Source: Variovorax sp.
GTDB lineage: Bacteria; Pseudomonadota; Gammaproteobacteria; Burkholderiales; Burkholderiaceae_C
DNA length: 64,000 nucleotides
NCBI GenBank assembly: GCA_004210915.1
Contig: SEGS01000002.1
Coordinates: 1 to 64,000, forward strand
Direction: 5' to 3'
Below, one piece after another: positions 37,691 to 47,873 of this stretch. Under the pieces are notes generated by a model, which saw only the letters and a program-made list of their open reading frames with translations, did not search any database and had not been told where the DNA came from. Every line of letters begins with the position of its first letter. The stretch's first letter is position 1. The position numbers and the translations under genes are program-made.

Positions 37691-38644
37691 TCAACCCTCC
37701 CGCTTTCCGAGCAGGCCCTTGGGCCGGAAGATCAGGATCAGCACCAGGAAGAGGTACGGCAGGATCGGAGCGACCTGCGAGATCGTGAGTTTGAGGATTT
37801 CGTAGCCGAAGGTCTGGTCGGTGACTGCAACGCCCAGGGCCTGCAGTCCGGACGCGAGCGATTGGTCCATGGCGACGGCAAAGGTCTGGATCGTTCCGAT
37901 CAGCAGGGACGCGATGAACGCACCTGCCAGCGAGCCCATGCCGCCGACCACCACCACCACGAAGATGATGGGTCCGACCGAGGCCGCCATGGCGGGTTCG
38001 GTCACGTAGGTGTTGCCGCCGACCACGCCTGCCAACCCGGCCAGTGCCGCACCGCCGCCGAACACCAGCATGAAGATCCGGGGCACGTTGTGGCCCAGCG
38101 CCTCGACCGTTTCCGGGTGCGTGAGCGCAGCCTGGATCACCAGCCCGATGCGCGTGCGCGTCAGCAGCAACCACACCGACACCAGCATCAGCACGGCCAC
38201 CATCATGATGAACGAGCGCGATTTGGGGAATTGTGTGCCGAACAAGGTGAACAACGGACCCTGCAGTTGCGTCGGCAACGCGTAAGGCACTGTGGAGCGG
38301 CCCCAGATCAGTTGGACCAGTTCAAGAATCAGGAAGGACAGCCCGAAGGTGACGAGCAGTTCCGGCACGTGGCCGAACTTGTGAACGCGCCGCAGGCTGA
38401 AGCGTTCGAAGATCGCGCCGAGCGCGCCGACCAGCAGCGGCGCCAGAAACAGCGCGGGCCAGAACCCGACGATGCCCGACAAGGTGTACGCGATATACGC
38501 GCCCAGCATGTAGAAGCTGGCGTGCGCGAAATTGAGCACGCCCATCATGCTGAAGATCAGCGTCAGGCCAGAGCTCAGCATGAACAGGAGCAAGCCGTAG
38601 CTCACTCCGTTCAGCAATGAGATGACGAAGAATTCGACGTTCAT
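37691..38644 (-). CDS. livH: Liv-type ABC transporter permease LivH
   Basis: The 317-residue inner-membrane permease opens FFVISLLNGVSYGLLLFMLS and has GLTLIFSMMGVLNFAHASFY, the typical LivH signature. The coupling segment ALTHPETVEALGHNVPRIFM is present. It forms the channel with LivM. The gene starts at the ATG at 38644 after a terminator-like hairpin that separates it from the upstream binding-protein gene, so it is likely expressed at a lower level than the binding protein. Confidence 0.93.
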   Translation of the reverse strand: MNVEFFVISLLNGVSYGLLLFMLSSGLTLIFSMMGVLNFAHASFYMLGAYIAYTLSGIVGFWPALFLAPLLVGALGAIFERFSLRRVHKFGHVPELLVTFGLSFLILELVQLIWGRSTVPYALPTQLQGPLFTLFGTQFPKSRSFIMMVAVLMLVSVWLLLTRTRIGLVIQAALTHPETVEALGHNVPRIFMLVFGGGAALAGLAGVVGGNTYVTEPAMAASVGPIIFVVVVVGGMGSLAGAFIASLLIGTIQTFAVAMDQSLASGLQALGVAVTDQTFGYEILKLTISQVAPILPYLFLVLILIFRPKGLLGKREG

Positions 38645-38657
38645 CGGGTGTCCGGAT

Positions 38658-38695
38658 CAAGAAAAAGAAAAAGGCCCGATGTTTGACGTCGGGCC
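38658..38695 (-). terminator. Intrinsic (partial) terminator between binding protein and livH
   Basis: On the minus strand GGCCCGA and TCGGGCC (plus positions 38689-38695 and 38673-38679) form a 7-base stem, followed by a T-rich run TTTTTCTTTTTC. It sits between the binding-protein stop (38727) and the livH start (38644). It probably reduces read-through, giving excess binding protein over permease. Confidence 0.75.
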
Positions 38696-38726
38696 TCGAC
38701 CGTTTGTGCTGGTTAAGCCCTGTCGC

Positions 38727-39956
38727 TCAAGGGCGCTTCATCTGGCAGGTGGTGGGCGTGCTGGCGACGTACGGCTCGTAGTACTTCACGGGCGCCAGCG
38801 TGTAGCCGGTGTTCTCCGGGCTGTACGGGTACTTCGGCGTCGCCTTCTCCCAACGGGCGATCCACAGGCCTTGCTGCAACTGGTGGTCGGCTTTGCGCAT
38901 CTCGACGTCGCCGTTGAAGTTCTTGAACTTCATGCCTTCGAGCGCCGCGGCCACTTTCACCGGGTCGGTCGACTTCGTCTTGACGAACGCTTCGCTCAGC
39001 ATGTTGTAGACGGTGTATACGGCGGTGGTGTACAGGTCGTCGTTGAACTTCGATTTGAACTGGCTCATCAACGGCTTGACCGGGCCTTCGGCGTTGTAGT
39101 GGCTGTAGCCGACCTGGTACACGCGACCGTCGGAAGCCGCGCCCATGGCCGTCGGGGTGCCGCTCGTCACCGCGTAGTAGGTGTAGTACTTGACGTTCAG
39201 GCCGGCGTCGTTGCCTGCCTTGATGAGCAGCGCCAGGTCGGAGCCCCAGTTGCCGGTGATCACGGTGTCGGCACCCGACGCCTTGATCTTGGCGATGTAC
39301 GGTGCGAAGTCGCGAACCTGTGCAAGTGGATGCAGATCGTCGCCGACGATCTGCACGTCAGGCCGCTTGGTCTTGAGGTTGTCCTTGGCGAACTTCGAGA
39401 CCTGCTGGCCGTGCGAGTAGTTCTGGTTGATGAGGTAGACCTTCTTGATATCGGCCTGCTCCTTCATGAAGGCCGTGAGGGCTTCCATCTTCATCGACGT
39501 GTCGGCGTCCACCCGGAAGTGCCAGTAGCTGCACTTGCTGTTGGTCAGATCAGGGTCGACCGCCGCGTAATTGATGAACAGCACTTCCTTGCCGGGGTTG
39601 CGGGCATTGTGCTTTTCGAGGGCATCCATGATCGCCAGCGCCGGGCCAGAGCCGTTGCCCTGAACCACATAGCGCACGCCCTGGTCCATGGCCGAGCGCA
39701 GTGCGCTGGTGGTTTCCTGCGGGCTGAGCTTGTTGTCGATGCCGATGATCTCGAACTTCACGCCGGCAGCGTTCTTCTTGTTGAACTCTTCGGCGAGGAA
39801 CTGGAAGGTTTTGAGCTGGTTGGTGCCCACCGAGGCCATCAAACCCGACAGCGGGTCGAGCCAGGCGATCTTGACGGTTTCACCCTTTTGAGCCAGCGCG
39901 CCGGTGGCGGCTGCGGCGAGGATGGCGGCGGTTGCGAACTTCAATGTGAATTTCAA
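38727..39956 (-). CDS. Liv-type substrate-binding protein, copy proximal to livH
   Basis: The 409-residue periplasmic protein has a signal peptide ending TGALAQ (about residue 23). Its mature part starts KGETVKIAWLDPLSGLMASV and ends with a Cys (TPTTCQMKRP). Another Cys in TNSKCSYWHFRVDAD could form a disulfide with it. It is a close paralogue of the next upstream gene. The start is a TTG at 39956; AGGAG lies seven bases before it, and the paralogue starts at the same residue with ATG, so TTG is well supported. The ligand is unknown, and neighbouring genes point to a carboxylic acid. Confidence 0.9.
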   Translation of the reverse strand: MKFTLKFATAAILAAAATGALAQKGETVKIAWLDPLSGLMASVGTNQLKTFQFLAEEFNKKNAAGVKFEIIGIDNKLSPQETTSALRSAMDQGVRYVVQGNGSGPALAIMDALEKHNARNPGKEVLFINYAAVDPDLTNSKCSYWHFRVDADTSMKMEALTAFMKEQADIKKVYLINQNYSHGQQVSKFAKDNLKTKRPDVQIVGDDLHPLAQVRDFAPYIAKIKASGADTVITGNWGSDLALLIKAGNDAGLNVKYYTYYAVTSGTPTAMGAASDGRVYQVGYSHYNAEGPVKPLMSQFKSKFNDDLYTTAVYTVYNMLSEAFVKTKSTDPVKVAAALEGMKFKNFNGDVEMRKADHQLQQGLWIARWEKATPKYPYSPENTGYTLAPVKYYEPYVASTPTTCQMKRP

Positions 39957-40101
39957 TCTGTGTCTCCTGGTCAGGGGGCTGTCAAAGCGGTTTGAGCGTA
40001 CAAGTGTTTGGGGTGCCTCCCCTCAGGGAATGCCCGTAAGCGCGCCGTTACGCAGCGGGTTTCTATCGCGCAGGCGACAGCCTCGATGCGCTGCGGCGCG
40101 G

Positions 40102-40125
40102 GATTTCTACCCACCGGTAGAAATC
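40102..40125 (-). terminator. Perfect 10-base hairpin between the two binding-protein genes
   Basis: GATTTCTACC at 40102-40111 pairs exactly with GGTAGAAATC at 40116-40125 around a 4-base loop, 11 bases past the stop of the upstream binding protein. No T-run follows. It may stabilise the mRNA 3' end or serve as a regulatory site for the downstream copy. The remaining bases to 39957 show a TTGACA-like box but no clear -10. Confidence 0.5.
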
Positions 40126-40135
40126 TCCCGGCCGA

Positions 40136-41371
40136 TCACGATGGCCGCTTCATCTGGCAGCTGGTCGGGGTGCTTGCGACGAACGGCTCGTAGTACTTGA
40201 CCGGGGCCATCGTGTAGCCCGTGTTCTCGCCGTCGTACGGGTACTTGGCACTCTTCTTTTCCCACTTCGAGATGTAGAGGCCCTGCTGCAGCTGGTGGTC
40301 GGTCTTGCGCATCTCGACCTCGCCGTTGAAGCTCTTGATCTTCATCCCCTCGAGCGCCGCAGCGACCTTCACCGGATCAGTGGACTTGGTCTTGGCGAAT
40401 GCGTTGTCCAACAAGGCGAACACGTGGTGGATCGAGGTCTGCACCATGTCGTCGTTCATCTTCTTCTTGTAGCCGTCGATGCTTTTCTGGATGTCGCCAC
40501 CCATGTTGTAGTGGCCATAGGCGACGGCGTACACCTTGCCGTCCGACTGCGCGCCCATCGCGGTCGGCGTGCCGGCCCCATAGGCGTAATAGGTCAGGAA
40601 CTTGACGTTGTTCAGGCCCGCGTCGTTCGCGGCCTTCACCAACAACGACAGGTCGGACCCCCAGTTGCCCGTGATCACCGTGTCGGCGCCCGATGCCTTG
40701 ATCTTCGCGATATACGGCGCGAAGTCACGCACCTGCGCCAGCGGATGCAGATCGTCACCGACAACCTGGATGTCCGGGCGCTTGGTCTTCAGGTTGTCCT
40801 TCGCGTACTTGGACACCTGCACGCCGTGGGCGTAGTTTTGCCCGAGGAGGTACACCTTCTTGATGTCGGGCTGATCCTTCATCCAGGTGGTCAGTGCTTC
40901 CATCTTCATCGAGGTGTCGGCGTCCACGCGGAAATGCCAGTAGCTGCACTTGCTGTTGGTGAGGTCGGGGTCGACCGCCGCATAGTTCATGAACAGCAAC
41001 TCCTTGCCCGGGTTGCGCGCGTTGTTCTTCTCGATGGCATCAATGATGGCCAGTGCCGGGCCGGAGCCGTTGCCCTGCATGACGTAGCGCGCGCCCTGGT
41101 CCTGTGCCGAGCGCAGCGCGCTGGTGGTTTCCTGCGGGCTCAACTTGTTGTCGATGCCGATGATCTCGAACTTCACGCCTGAGAGATTTTTCTTGTTGAA
41201 CTCCTCGGCCAGGTACTGCGTGGTCTTGAGCTGGTTGGTACCGACGGCCGCCATCAGGCCCGAGAGCGGGTCGAGCCAGGCGATCTTGACGGTCTCGCCT
41301 TTCTGGGCGAACGAAGCGGCCGCACCGGCCAGCATGGCGCCGGCCGCGATGGCTTTAAGGGTGAATTTCAT
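40136..41371 (-). CDS. Liv-type substrate-binding protein, copy next to the acyl-CoA ligase gene
   Basis: The 411-residue periplasmic protein has a signal peptide ending AASFAQ. The mature start KGETVKIAWLDPLSGLMAAV is almost identical to its neighbour's, and most blocks are shared (LTNSKCSYWHFRVDADTSMK, VITGNWGSDLSLLVKAANDA). The two copies differ mainly in the C-terminal lobe around residues 270-330, where ligand choice could differ. The ATG at 41371 follows GGAGACAAGACAAC. It is 45 bases after the ligase gene. Tandem duplication is the simplest origin. Confidence 0.92.
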   Translation of the reverse strand: MKFTLKAIAAGAMLAGAAASFAQKGETVKIAWLDPLSGLMAAVGTNQLKTTQYLAEEFNKKNLSGVKFEIIGIDNKLSPQETTSALRSAQDQGARYVMQGNGSGPALAIIDAIEKNNARNPGKELLFMNYAAVDPDLTNSKCSYWHFRVDADTSMKMEALTTWMKDQPDIKKVYLLGQNYAHGVQVSKYAKDNLKTKRPDIQVVGDDLHPLAQVRDFAPYIAKIKASGADTVITGNWGSDLSLLVKAANDAGLNNVKFLTYYAYGAGTPTAMGAQSDGKVYAVAYGHYNMGGDIQKSIDGYKKKMNDDMVQTSIHHVFALLDNAFAKTKSTDPVKVAAALEGMKIKSFNGEVEMRKTDHQLQQGLYISKWEKKSAKYPYDGENTGYTMAPVKYYEPFVASTPTSCQMKRPS

Positions 41372-41416
41372 GTTGTCTTGTCTCCGTTTTGTAATGAGAA
41401 AACCGCACCCGCCTCG

Positions 41417-43060
41417 TCAGGTCCTGGGCAGCTTGTAGTCCTTCAGCTGCTCGCGCAGTTTGGTCTTCAGGATCTTGCCGGTGGCGCCAATTGGGATCGC
41501 CTCGACGAACACCACGTCGTCCGGGATCTGCCACTTGGCGGTCTTGCCTTCGTAGAACTTCAACAGCTCCTCGCGCGTGACTTCCGCATTCGGCTTTTTC
41601 GCGACCACCACTATCGGCCGCTCGTCCCACTTCGGATGGAACACGCCGACGCAGGCCGCCATCGCGATCGCTGGATGCGCCACCGCAATGTTCTCGATGT
41701 CGATGGAGCTGATCCATTCGCCACCCGACTTGATCACGTCCTTGCTGCGGTCGGTGATCTGCAAATAGCCGTCGGCATCGATCGTGGCGACGTCGCCGGT
41801 CGGGAACCAGCCGCGGTGCTGCGCGTCCTTCACCAGCGGATCGCCCCCCTCGCCCTTGAAGTACTCCTTGACGATCCAGGGGCCCTTGACCAGCAGGTCG
41901 CCATAGGCCTTGCCGTCCCACGGCAGTTCCTTGCCATCGCCGTCGACGATCTTCATGTCGACACCAAAGATCGCGCGGCCCTGCTTGAGGCGAATGGCCG
42001 TCTGTGCGTCCTTCGGCAACGCGAGGTGCTTGTTCTTCAGCGTGCACAGGGTGCCAAGCGGGCTCATCTCGGTCATGCCCCACGCGTGCAGCACTTCCAC
42101 GCCGTACTGTTCCTGGAACGCGTGGATCATGGCCGGCGGGCAAGCCGAGCCGCCGATCACGGTGCGATTGAGTTTGGAGAACTTCAGGTTGTTCGTCTGC
42201 ATGTGGCCCAGCATCATTTGCCAGACGGTCGGCACGCCGGCCGCGAAGGTGACGCCCTCCGACTCGATCAGTTCGAAGATCGATTTGCCGTCCATCGCAG
42301 GACCGGGGAACACCAGCTTGCAACCCACCAGCGCCGCGGAATACGGAATGCCCCAGGCGTTCACGTGGAACATCGGGACCACGGGTAGCACCGAATCGCG
42401 AGCCGAAATGCACATCACATCGGGCAGCGCCGCCGCATACGCATGCAGTGTCGTCGAGCGGTGGCTGTAAAGCGCCGCCTTCGGGTTGCCGGTGGTGCCG
42501 CTCGTGTAGCACATGCTCGACGCCGAGTTCTCGTCGAAGGTCGGCCAGTCGTAAGTCGTTGCGCGCTGGCCCATCCAGGCTTCATAGCTGACCAGATTGG
42601 GGATGCCGCTGTCGGCGGGCAACTTGTCCGCGTCGCACAGCGCGATCCACTTCTTGACGGTTGTGCACTTGGCGTGCATTGCCTGCACCAGCGGCAGGAA
42701 AGTCAGGTCGAAGCACAGGATCTGGTCTTCGGCGTGGTTGGCAATCCAGGCGATCTGTTCCGGGTGAAGGCGCGGGTTGATGGTGTGCAGCACCCGGCCG
42801 GTGCCACTGACGCCGTAGTAGAGCTCCAGATGCCGGTACCCGTTCCAGGCCAGTGTGGCGACGCGGTCGCTGAAGATCAGCTGTTCATCGTCCAGCGCAT
42901 TGGCGACCTGGCGCGAGCGCGAGGCGATCTGCGCCCAGGTGGTCCGGTGAATGTCCCCCTCGACGCGCCGCGACACGATCTCTGCGTCGCCATGGTGGCG
43001 CTCCGCAAACTCGATCAGCGACGAGATCAAAAGCGGTTGGTCCTGCATCAAACCCAGCAT
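41417..43060 (-). CDS. Fatty acid/carboxylic acid-CoA ligase (AMP-binding)
   Basis: The 547-residue adenylate-forming enzyme makes acyl-CoA from acid, ATP and CoA. The P-loop-like motif is [19 protein letters not shown]. The A5 block is [10 protein letters not shown], the A7/A8 region [20 protein letters not shown] then [15 protein letters not shown], and the catalytic Lys is in [12 protein letters not shown]. The middle-length specificity looks like FadD3/AlkK-type medium-chain ligases. The ATG at 43060 has GGAG eight bases upstream; a GTG at 43069 would overlap that site. It is the first gene of the transporter operon, pointing to vectorial uptake and activation. Confidence 0.93.
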   Translation of the reverse strand: MLGLMQDQPLLISSLIEFAERHHGDAEIVSRRVEGDIHRTTWAQIASRSRQVANALDDEQLIFSDRVATLAWNGYRHLELYYGVSGTGRVLHTINPRLHPEQIAWIANHAEDQILCFDLTFLPLVQAMHAKCTTVKKWIALCDADKLPADSGIPNLVSYEAWMGQRATTYDWPTFDENSASSMCYTSGTTGNPKAALYSHRSTTLHAYAAALPDVMCISARDSVLPVVPMFHVNAWGIPYSAALVGCKLVFPGPAMDGKSIFELIESEGVTFAAGVPTVWQMMLGHMQTNNLKFSKLNRTVIGGSACPPAMIHAFQEQYGVEVLHAWGMTEMSPLGTLCTLKNKHLALPKDAQTAIRLKQGRAIFGVDMKIVDGDGKELPWDGKAYGDLLVKGPWIVKEYFKGEGGDPLVKDAQHRGWFPTGDVATIDADGYLQITDRSKDVIKSGGEWISSIDIENIAVAHPAIAMAACVGVFHPKWDERPIVVVAKKPNAEVTREELLKFYEGKTAKWQIPDDVVFVEAIPIGATGKILKTKLREQLKDYKLPRT

Positions 43061-43236
43061 CAAAGGCACTCCTTCATTCGACGAAATTAAGCGGTATCCA
43101 GGTCAACCGCGATTCACGCAATGTTTAGGCGTTCGCACAATGACAGAAACCCGCACCGGCCGGCTGTGCTGACACATCGCGGCGCGCAGCCCCGCCCGGT
43201 GGTGGGACTGCGCGCCGGATTATGAGGTGCCAGTTC

Positions 43237-45060
43237 TCAAGGCAAGCTGTTCTGCAGCTGTGTGGGTGTCGCGTCGAAGACCAGCCGGCCGGGCCAGCTG
43301 GGCCAGGTGACACCAAGGCCCGCATGGTTCGGATTGCCCGTGCGTGCGAAAGCCGCAAGACTGTCCATCATGGCGGCCGACAGCGCTTCGCGCCCCGGCG
43401 CATTGGCCGTGCTGTAGGCGAACGAGAACACATTGACTCCGAAGTTGCCGAAAAGAAAGGGCATGTCGAGCGCATGGGTTGCCCCGTACACGGTGGCGAA
43501 CGGCGCGGGCGCCTCGTTCCAGTCGAAGCGGTAGTACCAGGTCTGTGCCTGTTGCTGCGCCGAGAGGGAGTTGAGCTGGGGAACGATCGGTCCGGTGAAG
43601 ATCGAATGGGTCGCAAAAGCCGAAAGCGCGTTCCAGCCGAACGGCACGGCGTCCACGGGCAGGTACGGCGCACTGATCAGGTCGGCCTCGGTGAGGCTGC
43701 CGGGCGCGTCGGGATCGAAGTTGAATTGCAGGCCGAAGCGGTCGTAGTCGTTCGGCTTGAAGCCGGAGACACCGCTGCCAGTCACCGCACCGAACAGCCC
43801 GGCGAACAGTGTGCCTTCGTCCTTGGTGTTGCCGACCATCAGCGGGATCTTGCTGTGCTGCCCCGCTGCCAGGGCTGCCACCGCGTTCACCGGGAGCACC
43901 GTTCCGTCTTCGATCGGCGCCGGCGCGTTGCCAAGCTGGGGGTTTGCCAGCATCACGGTCAGCAGCATGGCGGCGGGCTTGGCGCGCAGGTACGCCGAGA
44001 TCTGCGCATTCGTCTGCGTTGCCAGCCAGCTCTGGGCGGTGGCTGTGTCGGTGGCCTTGCCGTCTGCAATGACGATGGCGTCGAGCAGCGCCTTCGAATA
44101 GGTCTGCGCCGTGCTGCGGGACGCGTTGGCCACGCCCCCGCTGAGCGGCACCGCCTTGTGCATCAGCCCCTCGGACAGTGGCGAGAGGAGCAGCGCCCAG
44201 ACGTTGACCGCGCCCGCCGATTGCCCCATCACCGTCACGTTGCCCGCATCCCCGCCGAACGCGCCGATGTTGCCTTTCACGAACTTCAGCGCCTGGAGCT
44301 GATCGAGCAATGCGAAGTTGCCCGAATCGCCCTGGACCTCGCCTGCCTTGAGTTGCGGCAGATCCAGCCAGCCGAGGATGCCGACCCGGTAGTTCAAAGT
44401 GACGACGACGGCGTTGGCGCGCTTTGCGAGCGCCGCGCCGTCATAGACCGGGTCCGCCGAATAGCCCGAAATGTTGCTGCCTCCATGGATGAAAACGAGC
44501 ACGGGCAGATTGGCGTCGGCGCCCGCTGGCCGCCAGACGTTGAGCGTGAGGCAGTCCTCGTCGCCCACGGGCTTTCCAAAGCCCTCGCGCACGGCGAGGC
44601 TGTAAGGCGCGTTGTCGGGCGCGGGACTGTAGAAGCGCCCGCCCTGCGCGCAACTCTGGCCGAACTGCTGCGCGGCGCGCACGCCGTCCCACGCGACGGA
44701 ATCGACAGGCGGCGCCCAGCGCAGCGGCCCAACCGGCGGCTGCGCGAACGGAATGCCCTTCCAGAAATGAGTGCCTGACGCTGCACTGTCGTCGACCCCA
44801 TCGACCTTGCCGGCCAGTGTCTGCCGGACCATCGGGCCATCCTGCGGGGCAGCCGGTGGCGGCTCGGGAGGCGCCTCGGGCGCGGGCGCGGGTGCAGGTG
44901 TCGGCAGGAACGCGCCGGACGAACCCGAGGATCCGCCACCGCAGCCTGCAAGCGCAGCCAGGGCAGCGGCCATCGCCGCGCCTCGCAGGACCCTGCGCAA
45001 CGTCGTTTCAGGGCTGGACGGCATCGGGCGCTGGCCGAGGCTTGTGGTCAATCGTTGCAT
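43237..45060 (-). CDS. Type B carboxylesterase lipoprotein
   Basis: The 607-residue alpha/beta hydrolase belongs to the carboxylesterase/lipase type B family. The N-terminus has a lipobox (LAALAGC) followed by a Gly/Ser and then Pro/Ala-rich linker, suggesting anchoring in a membrane. The nucleophile Ser is in VMGQSAGAVN, the oxyanion hole in VFIHGGSNISGY, and the early Cys region (GDEDCLTLNVWRP) is typical. Candidates for the catalytic Glu and His are in NTKDEGTLFAG and GATHALDMPF. The ATG at 45060 has GGAG nine bases upstream; an ATG 15 bases earlier is the alternative. It is divergent from an AraC-type regulator gene. Confidence 0.88.
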   Translation of the reverse strand: MQRLTTSLGQRPMPSSPETTLRRVLRGAAMAAALAALAGCGGGSSGSSGAFLPTPAPAPAPEAPPEPPPAAPQDGPMVRQTLAGKVDGVDDSAASGTHFWKGIPFAQPPVGPLRWAPPVDSVAWDGVRAAQQFGQSCAQGGRFYSPAPDNAPYSLAVREGFGKPVGDEDCLTLNVWRPAGADANLPVLVFIHGGSNISGYSADPVYDGAALAKRANAVVVTLNYRVGILGWLDLPQLKAGEVQGDSGNFALLDQLQALKFVKGNIGAFGGDAGNVTVMGQSAGAVNVWALLLSPLSEGLMHKAVPLSGGVANASRSTAQTYSKALLDAIVIADGKATDTATAQSWLATQTNAQISAYLRAKPAAMLLTVMLANPQLGNAPAPIEDGTVLPVNAVAALAAGQHSKIPLMVGNTKDEGTLFAGLFGAVTGSGVSGFKPNDYDRFGLQFNFDPDAPGSLTEADLISAPYLPVDAVPFGWNALSAFATHSIFTGPIVPQLNSLSAQQQAQTWYYRFDWNEAPAPFATVYGATHALDMPFLFGNFGVNVFSFAYSTANAPGREALSAAMMDSLAAFARTGNPNHAGLGVTWPSWPGRLVFDATPTQLQNSLP

Positions 45061-45136
45061 TTGTCTTGTCTCCATACCGGGTTAATCGGAATTCCTGCGT
45101 CGCCGCCTGGCGCCCATACTCGTCAGCGCGTCAGGC

Positions 45137-45156
45137 TTCCAGGAAAATTCTAGGAA
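45137..45156. promoter_or_regulatory. Palindrome between carboxylesterase and AraC-type regulator genes
   Basis: The 20-base sequence TTCC-AG-GAA-AA-TTC-TA-GGAA at 45137-45156 is palindromic apart from the 2-base spacers. It is central in the 136-base divergent gap. It is a candidate operator for the adjacent regulator, although AraC proteins more often bind direct repeats. Confidence 0.4.
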
Positions 45157-45196
45157 CGACCGCGCCTTCCCCTGCTATCGCAAGCGAGCCAATCTC

Positions 45197-46315
45197 ATGA
45201 CTTCAGGAACGCCAGGCCCGCGCCTCGCCCGCCGGCCGCCACGCCGCCCGGGCTGCATGCCGCAACCCGAAGTGCGCACCAGTTCTGCCGCCTGGCTCGA
45301 AGGCGTCCTCTTGATGTTCGAAGCCGAGGGGCTCGATGTTCCCTCGCTGCTGCGCGATGCCGGCTTCGATCCCGAGTCGCTGCACCGGCAGAACACCCGC
45401 ATCCCCGTCGACGAGATCTCGGTGCTCTGGCAACTGGCCGTGACGCGCTCCGGCAGGTCCACGTTCGGCTTGCGCCGTGAATTCGCTGCCACCCACAGCA
45501 AGCTGGGGACGGTCGGGCACGCCATGGCCTGCAGCACCGACCTCGGTGAAGCCATGGGCCGTCTGGCGCGTTACATGCCTGTGATCTCCGATGCCACAGC
45601 CTTTTCGGTACAGCCTGAGCAGCGGGGCTGCTGGATGGTGATGGCGCACACCGGCGGCAGCTTGCCGATACCGCGGCAGCGCGTCGAATACGCCCTGCTG
45701 ACCATGCTGATGCAATGTCGCTGGCTGACGCGCCGCGAAATGCAGCCGCTGGCCATCGAGTTCGTCTACCCGGCGCCAGCCACCGACCGGTTGCACCGCG
45801 AAGCCTTCGGTTGCGACGTGCGCTTCGATGCGCCGGCCAACCGCATGCTGTTGTCTGCGGCTGACCTGGCGATGCCGCTGCCGACTTCCCATGCCGAACT
45901 GGCGCAGATGCAGGAAAGCCTCCTGGACGACCAGCTGGACCACCTGGGCCAGACCACCACCAGCACGCTCGTTTGCGCAGAAATCGCCCGCCGCCTCCCT
46001 CACGGCGAACCCCGACGGCAGGACGTGGCGTCGGGTCTGGGCCTTGCCGAGCGCACCCTCCAGCGCCGGCTGCAGGAAGAATCGGTGTCCTTTCAATCCC
46101 TGCTCGACCGCACCCGGCGCGAGCTGGCGCAGCAGCACCTCGCGCAGGAGCGCCACACCCTGACCGATGTGGCGGATCTGCTGGGTTTCGTTGACAGCAG
46201 CAATTTCTTTCGCGCCTGCAAGCGCTGGTTCGGCGTGACGCCAGCCCAGTACCGCAACCGGCTGTGGCACAACGCTGCCGGCATGCCGCCTTCGGCTCGG
46301 GCGACAGTGGGCTGA
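45197..46315 (+). CDS. AraC family transcriptional regulator
   Basis: The 372-residue protein has an N-terminal ligand-binding domain of the Arabinose_bd (OruR/ArgR-like) type (about 30-220), with [16 protein letters not shown], and a C-terminal AraC double helix-turn-helix (about 265-350). The latter includes [20 protein letters not shown] and [20 protein letters not shown], then the family end [13 protein letters not shown]. It is divergent from the carboxylesterase lipoprotein gene, which is its probable target. The inducer is unknown. The ATG at 45197 leaves a 25-residue basic/Pro extension; the ATG for [13 protein letters not shown] (residue 21) is a possible later start. Confidence 0.88.
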   Translation: MTSGTPGPRLARRPPRRPGCMPQPEVRTSSAAWLEGVLLMFEAEGLDVPSLLRDAGFDPESLHRQNTRIPVDEISVLWQLAVTRSGRSTFGLRREFAATHSKLGTVGHAMACSTDLGEAMGRLARYMPVISDATAFSVQPEQRGCWMVMAHTGGSLPIPRQRVEYALLTMLMQCRWLTRREMQPLAIEFVYPAPATDRLHREAFGCDVRFDAPANRMLLSAADLAMPLPTSHAELAQMQESLLDDQLDHLGQTTTSTLVCAEIARRLPHGEPRRQDVASGLGLAERTLQRRLQEESVSFQSLLDRTRRELAQQHLAQERHTLTDVADLLGFVDSSNFFRACKRWFGVTPAQYRNRLWHNAAGMPPSARATVG

Positions 46316-46376
46316 CCGCGCGGGGCCTGCGGGCCCATGGACTTCGGGGTCTCCCTCTCTGCCGGACAATCGGCCT

Positions 46377-47873
46377 ATGAGCTTTTCTGCCGAAACGACC
46401 GCGACCAGGGATTCGGGCCTGCGCTGGACACCCGGCTTCCAGACCCTGGGCCCCGCCTTCTTCACCGAACTGCGCCCGACCCCTTTGCCCTCCCCCTATT
46501 GGGTCGGCCGGAGCGATGCCGTGGCGCGCGAGATCGGTCTCGATGCGGCGTGGTTCGATTCGGCCGAGGCGCTGGAGGTGTTCACCGGCAACGCGCTGCT
46601 GCCGGGCATGACGCCGCTGGCCACCGTGTACAGCGGGCATCAGTTCGGCGTCTGGGCCGGCCAACTCGGCGACGGCCGGGCGATTCTGCTGGGCGAGACG
46701 GACCGCGGTTTCGAATTGCAGCTCAAGGGGGCCGGCCGCACGCCCTATTCCCGCATGGGCGACGGGCGGGCGGTGCTGCGGTCCAGCATCCGCGAGTTTT
46801 TGTGCAGCGAGGCGATGCACGCGCTCGGCATCCCCACGACGCGCGCGCTGTGCGTCACCGGCTCCGACGCCCGCGTGCGGCGCGAAGAACTGGAGACCGC
46901 GGCGGTCGTCACGCGGGTGGCGCCCAGCTTCATCCGTTTCGGTCACTTCGAGCACTTCGCGGCCAGTCAGCGGATCGACGAACTGCGCGCGCTGGCCGAC
47001 TTCGTGATCGACCGCTTCTATCCGGCCTGCCGCACGAGCGACCGCTTCGGTGGCAATGCCTACGCGGCGCTGCTCGAAACCGTGAGCGAGCGCACCGCCG
47101 CGCTCATGGCGCAATGGCAGGCCGTCGGCTTCTGCCATGGCGTGATGAACACCGACAACATGAGCATCCTCGGGCTCACCATCGATTACGGGCCGTTCCA
47201 GTTTCTCGACGGCTTTGATCCGGCGCACATCTGCAACCACAGCGACTCGAGCGGGCGCTACGCCTTCAACCAGCAGCCGAACGTGGCGTACTGGAATCTC
47301 TTCTGTCTCGGCCAGGCGTTGCTGCCACTGATCGGCGACCAGGAGGTGGCCGTTGCCGCACTGGCGTCGTACCGGACGGTGTTTCCCGAAGCGTTCGAAG
47401 CCCGCATGCGGGCGAAACTGGGCCTGGTTGACCGGGCAGAGGCCGCCGAAGGCGACCGCGCCCTGATCGAACAGGTGCTGAAGGTACTGGCGGCCGAGAA
47501 GGTCGACTGGACCATCTTCTGGCGGCGGCTGTCGCAGCGCGTGGCGGACGGCAACGACGAGCCCGTCCGGGACCTGTTCATCGACCCTGCGGGCATCGAC
47601 GCGTGGCTGCGGGCTTTTGCCGAGCGGCACGCGCAGTCGGACACGCCGTCGACCGCGGCTGCCGACGCGATGCGCCGGGTCAACCCGAAGTTCGTCCTGC
47701 GCAATCACTTGGGCCAGCAGGCCATCGAAGCAGCGGCGGGCAAGGACTTCACGGGCGTGGCCACCTTGTCCGCGCTGCTCGCGACCCCATTTGAAGAACA
47801 CGCCGGCTTCGATGCGTATGCCGGCTTCCCGCCCGATTGGGCCTCCTCCATCGAGATCAGCTGCTCATCATGA
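46377..47873 (+). CDS. selO: Protein adenylyltransferase SelO (YdiU)
   Basis: The 498-residue pseudokinase-fold enzyme transfers AMP to Ser, Thr or Tyr of target proteins in an inverted ATP orientation. Hallmarks are [40 protein letters not shown], the catalytic-loop region [20 protein letters not shown] with its Asp and Asn, and the following DYGPFQFLD. The C-terminus is ISCSS: the bacterial Cys matches the selenocysteine of animal SelO, so the conserved end is intact. E. coli SelO targets redox proteins. The stop overlaps the msrB start (ATGA), which fits a role in oxidative stress. Confidence 0.95.
   Translation: MSFSAETTATRDSGLRWTPGFQTLGPAFFTELRPTPLPSPYWVGRSDAVAREIGLDAAWFDSAEALEVFTGNALLPGMTPLATVYSGHQFGVWAGQLGDGRAILLGETDRGFELQLKGAGRTPYSRMGDGRAVLRSSIREFLCSEAMHALGIPTTRALCVTGSDARVRREELETAAVVTRVAPSFIRFGHFEHFAASQRIDELRALADFVIDRFYPACRTSDRFGGNAYAALLETVSERTAALMAQWQAVGFCHGVMNTDNMSILGLTIDYGPFQFLDGFDPAHICNHSDSSGRYAFNQQPNVAYWNLFCLGQALLPLIGDQEVAVAALASYRTVFPEAFEARMRAKLGLVDRAEAAEGDRALIEQVLKVLAAEKVDWTIFWRRLSQRVADGNDEPVRDLFIDPAGIDAWLRAFAERHAQSDTPSTAAADAMRRVNPKFVLRNHLGQQAIEAAAGKDFTGVATLSALLATPFEEHAGFDAYAGFPPDWASSIEISCSS

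Noticed and set aside
39957-40135. Separate promoter for the livH-proximal binding protein (TTGACA-like box)
   Set aside because: No -10 at a proper distance was found, so I kept only the hairpin and the TTG start.
45195-47801. 868-residue open frame on the minus strand
   Set aside because: Antisense to the AraC-type and selO genes, both of which are unmistakable.
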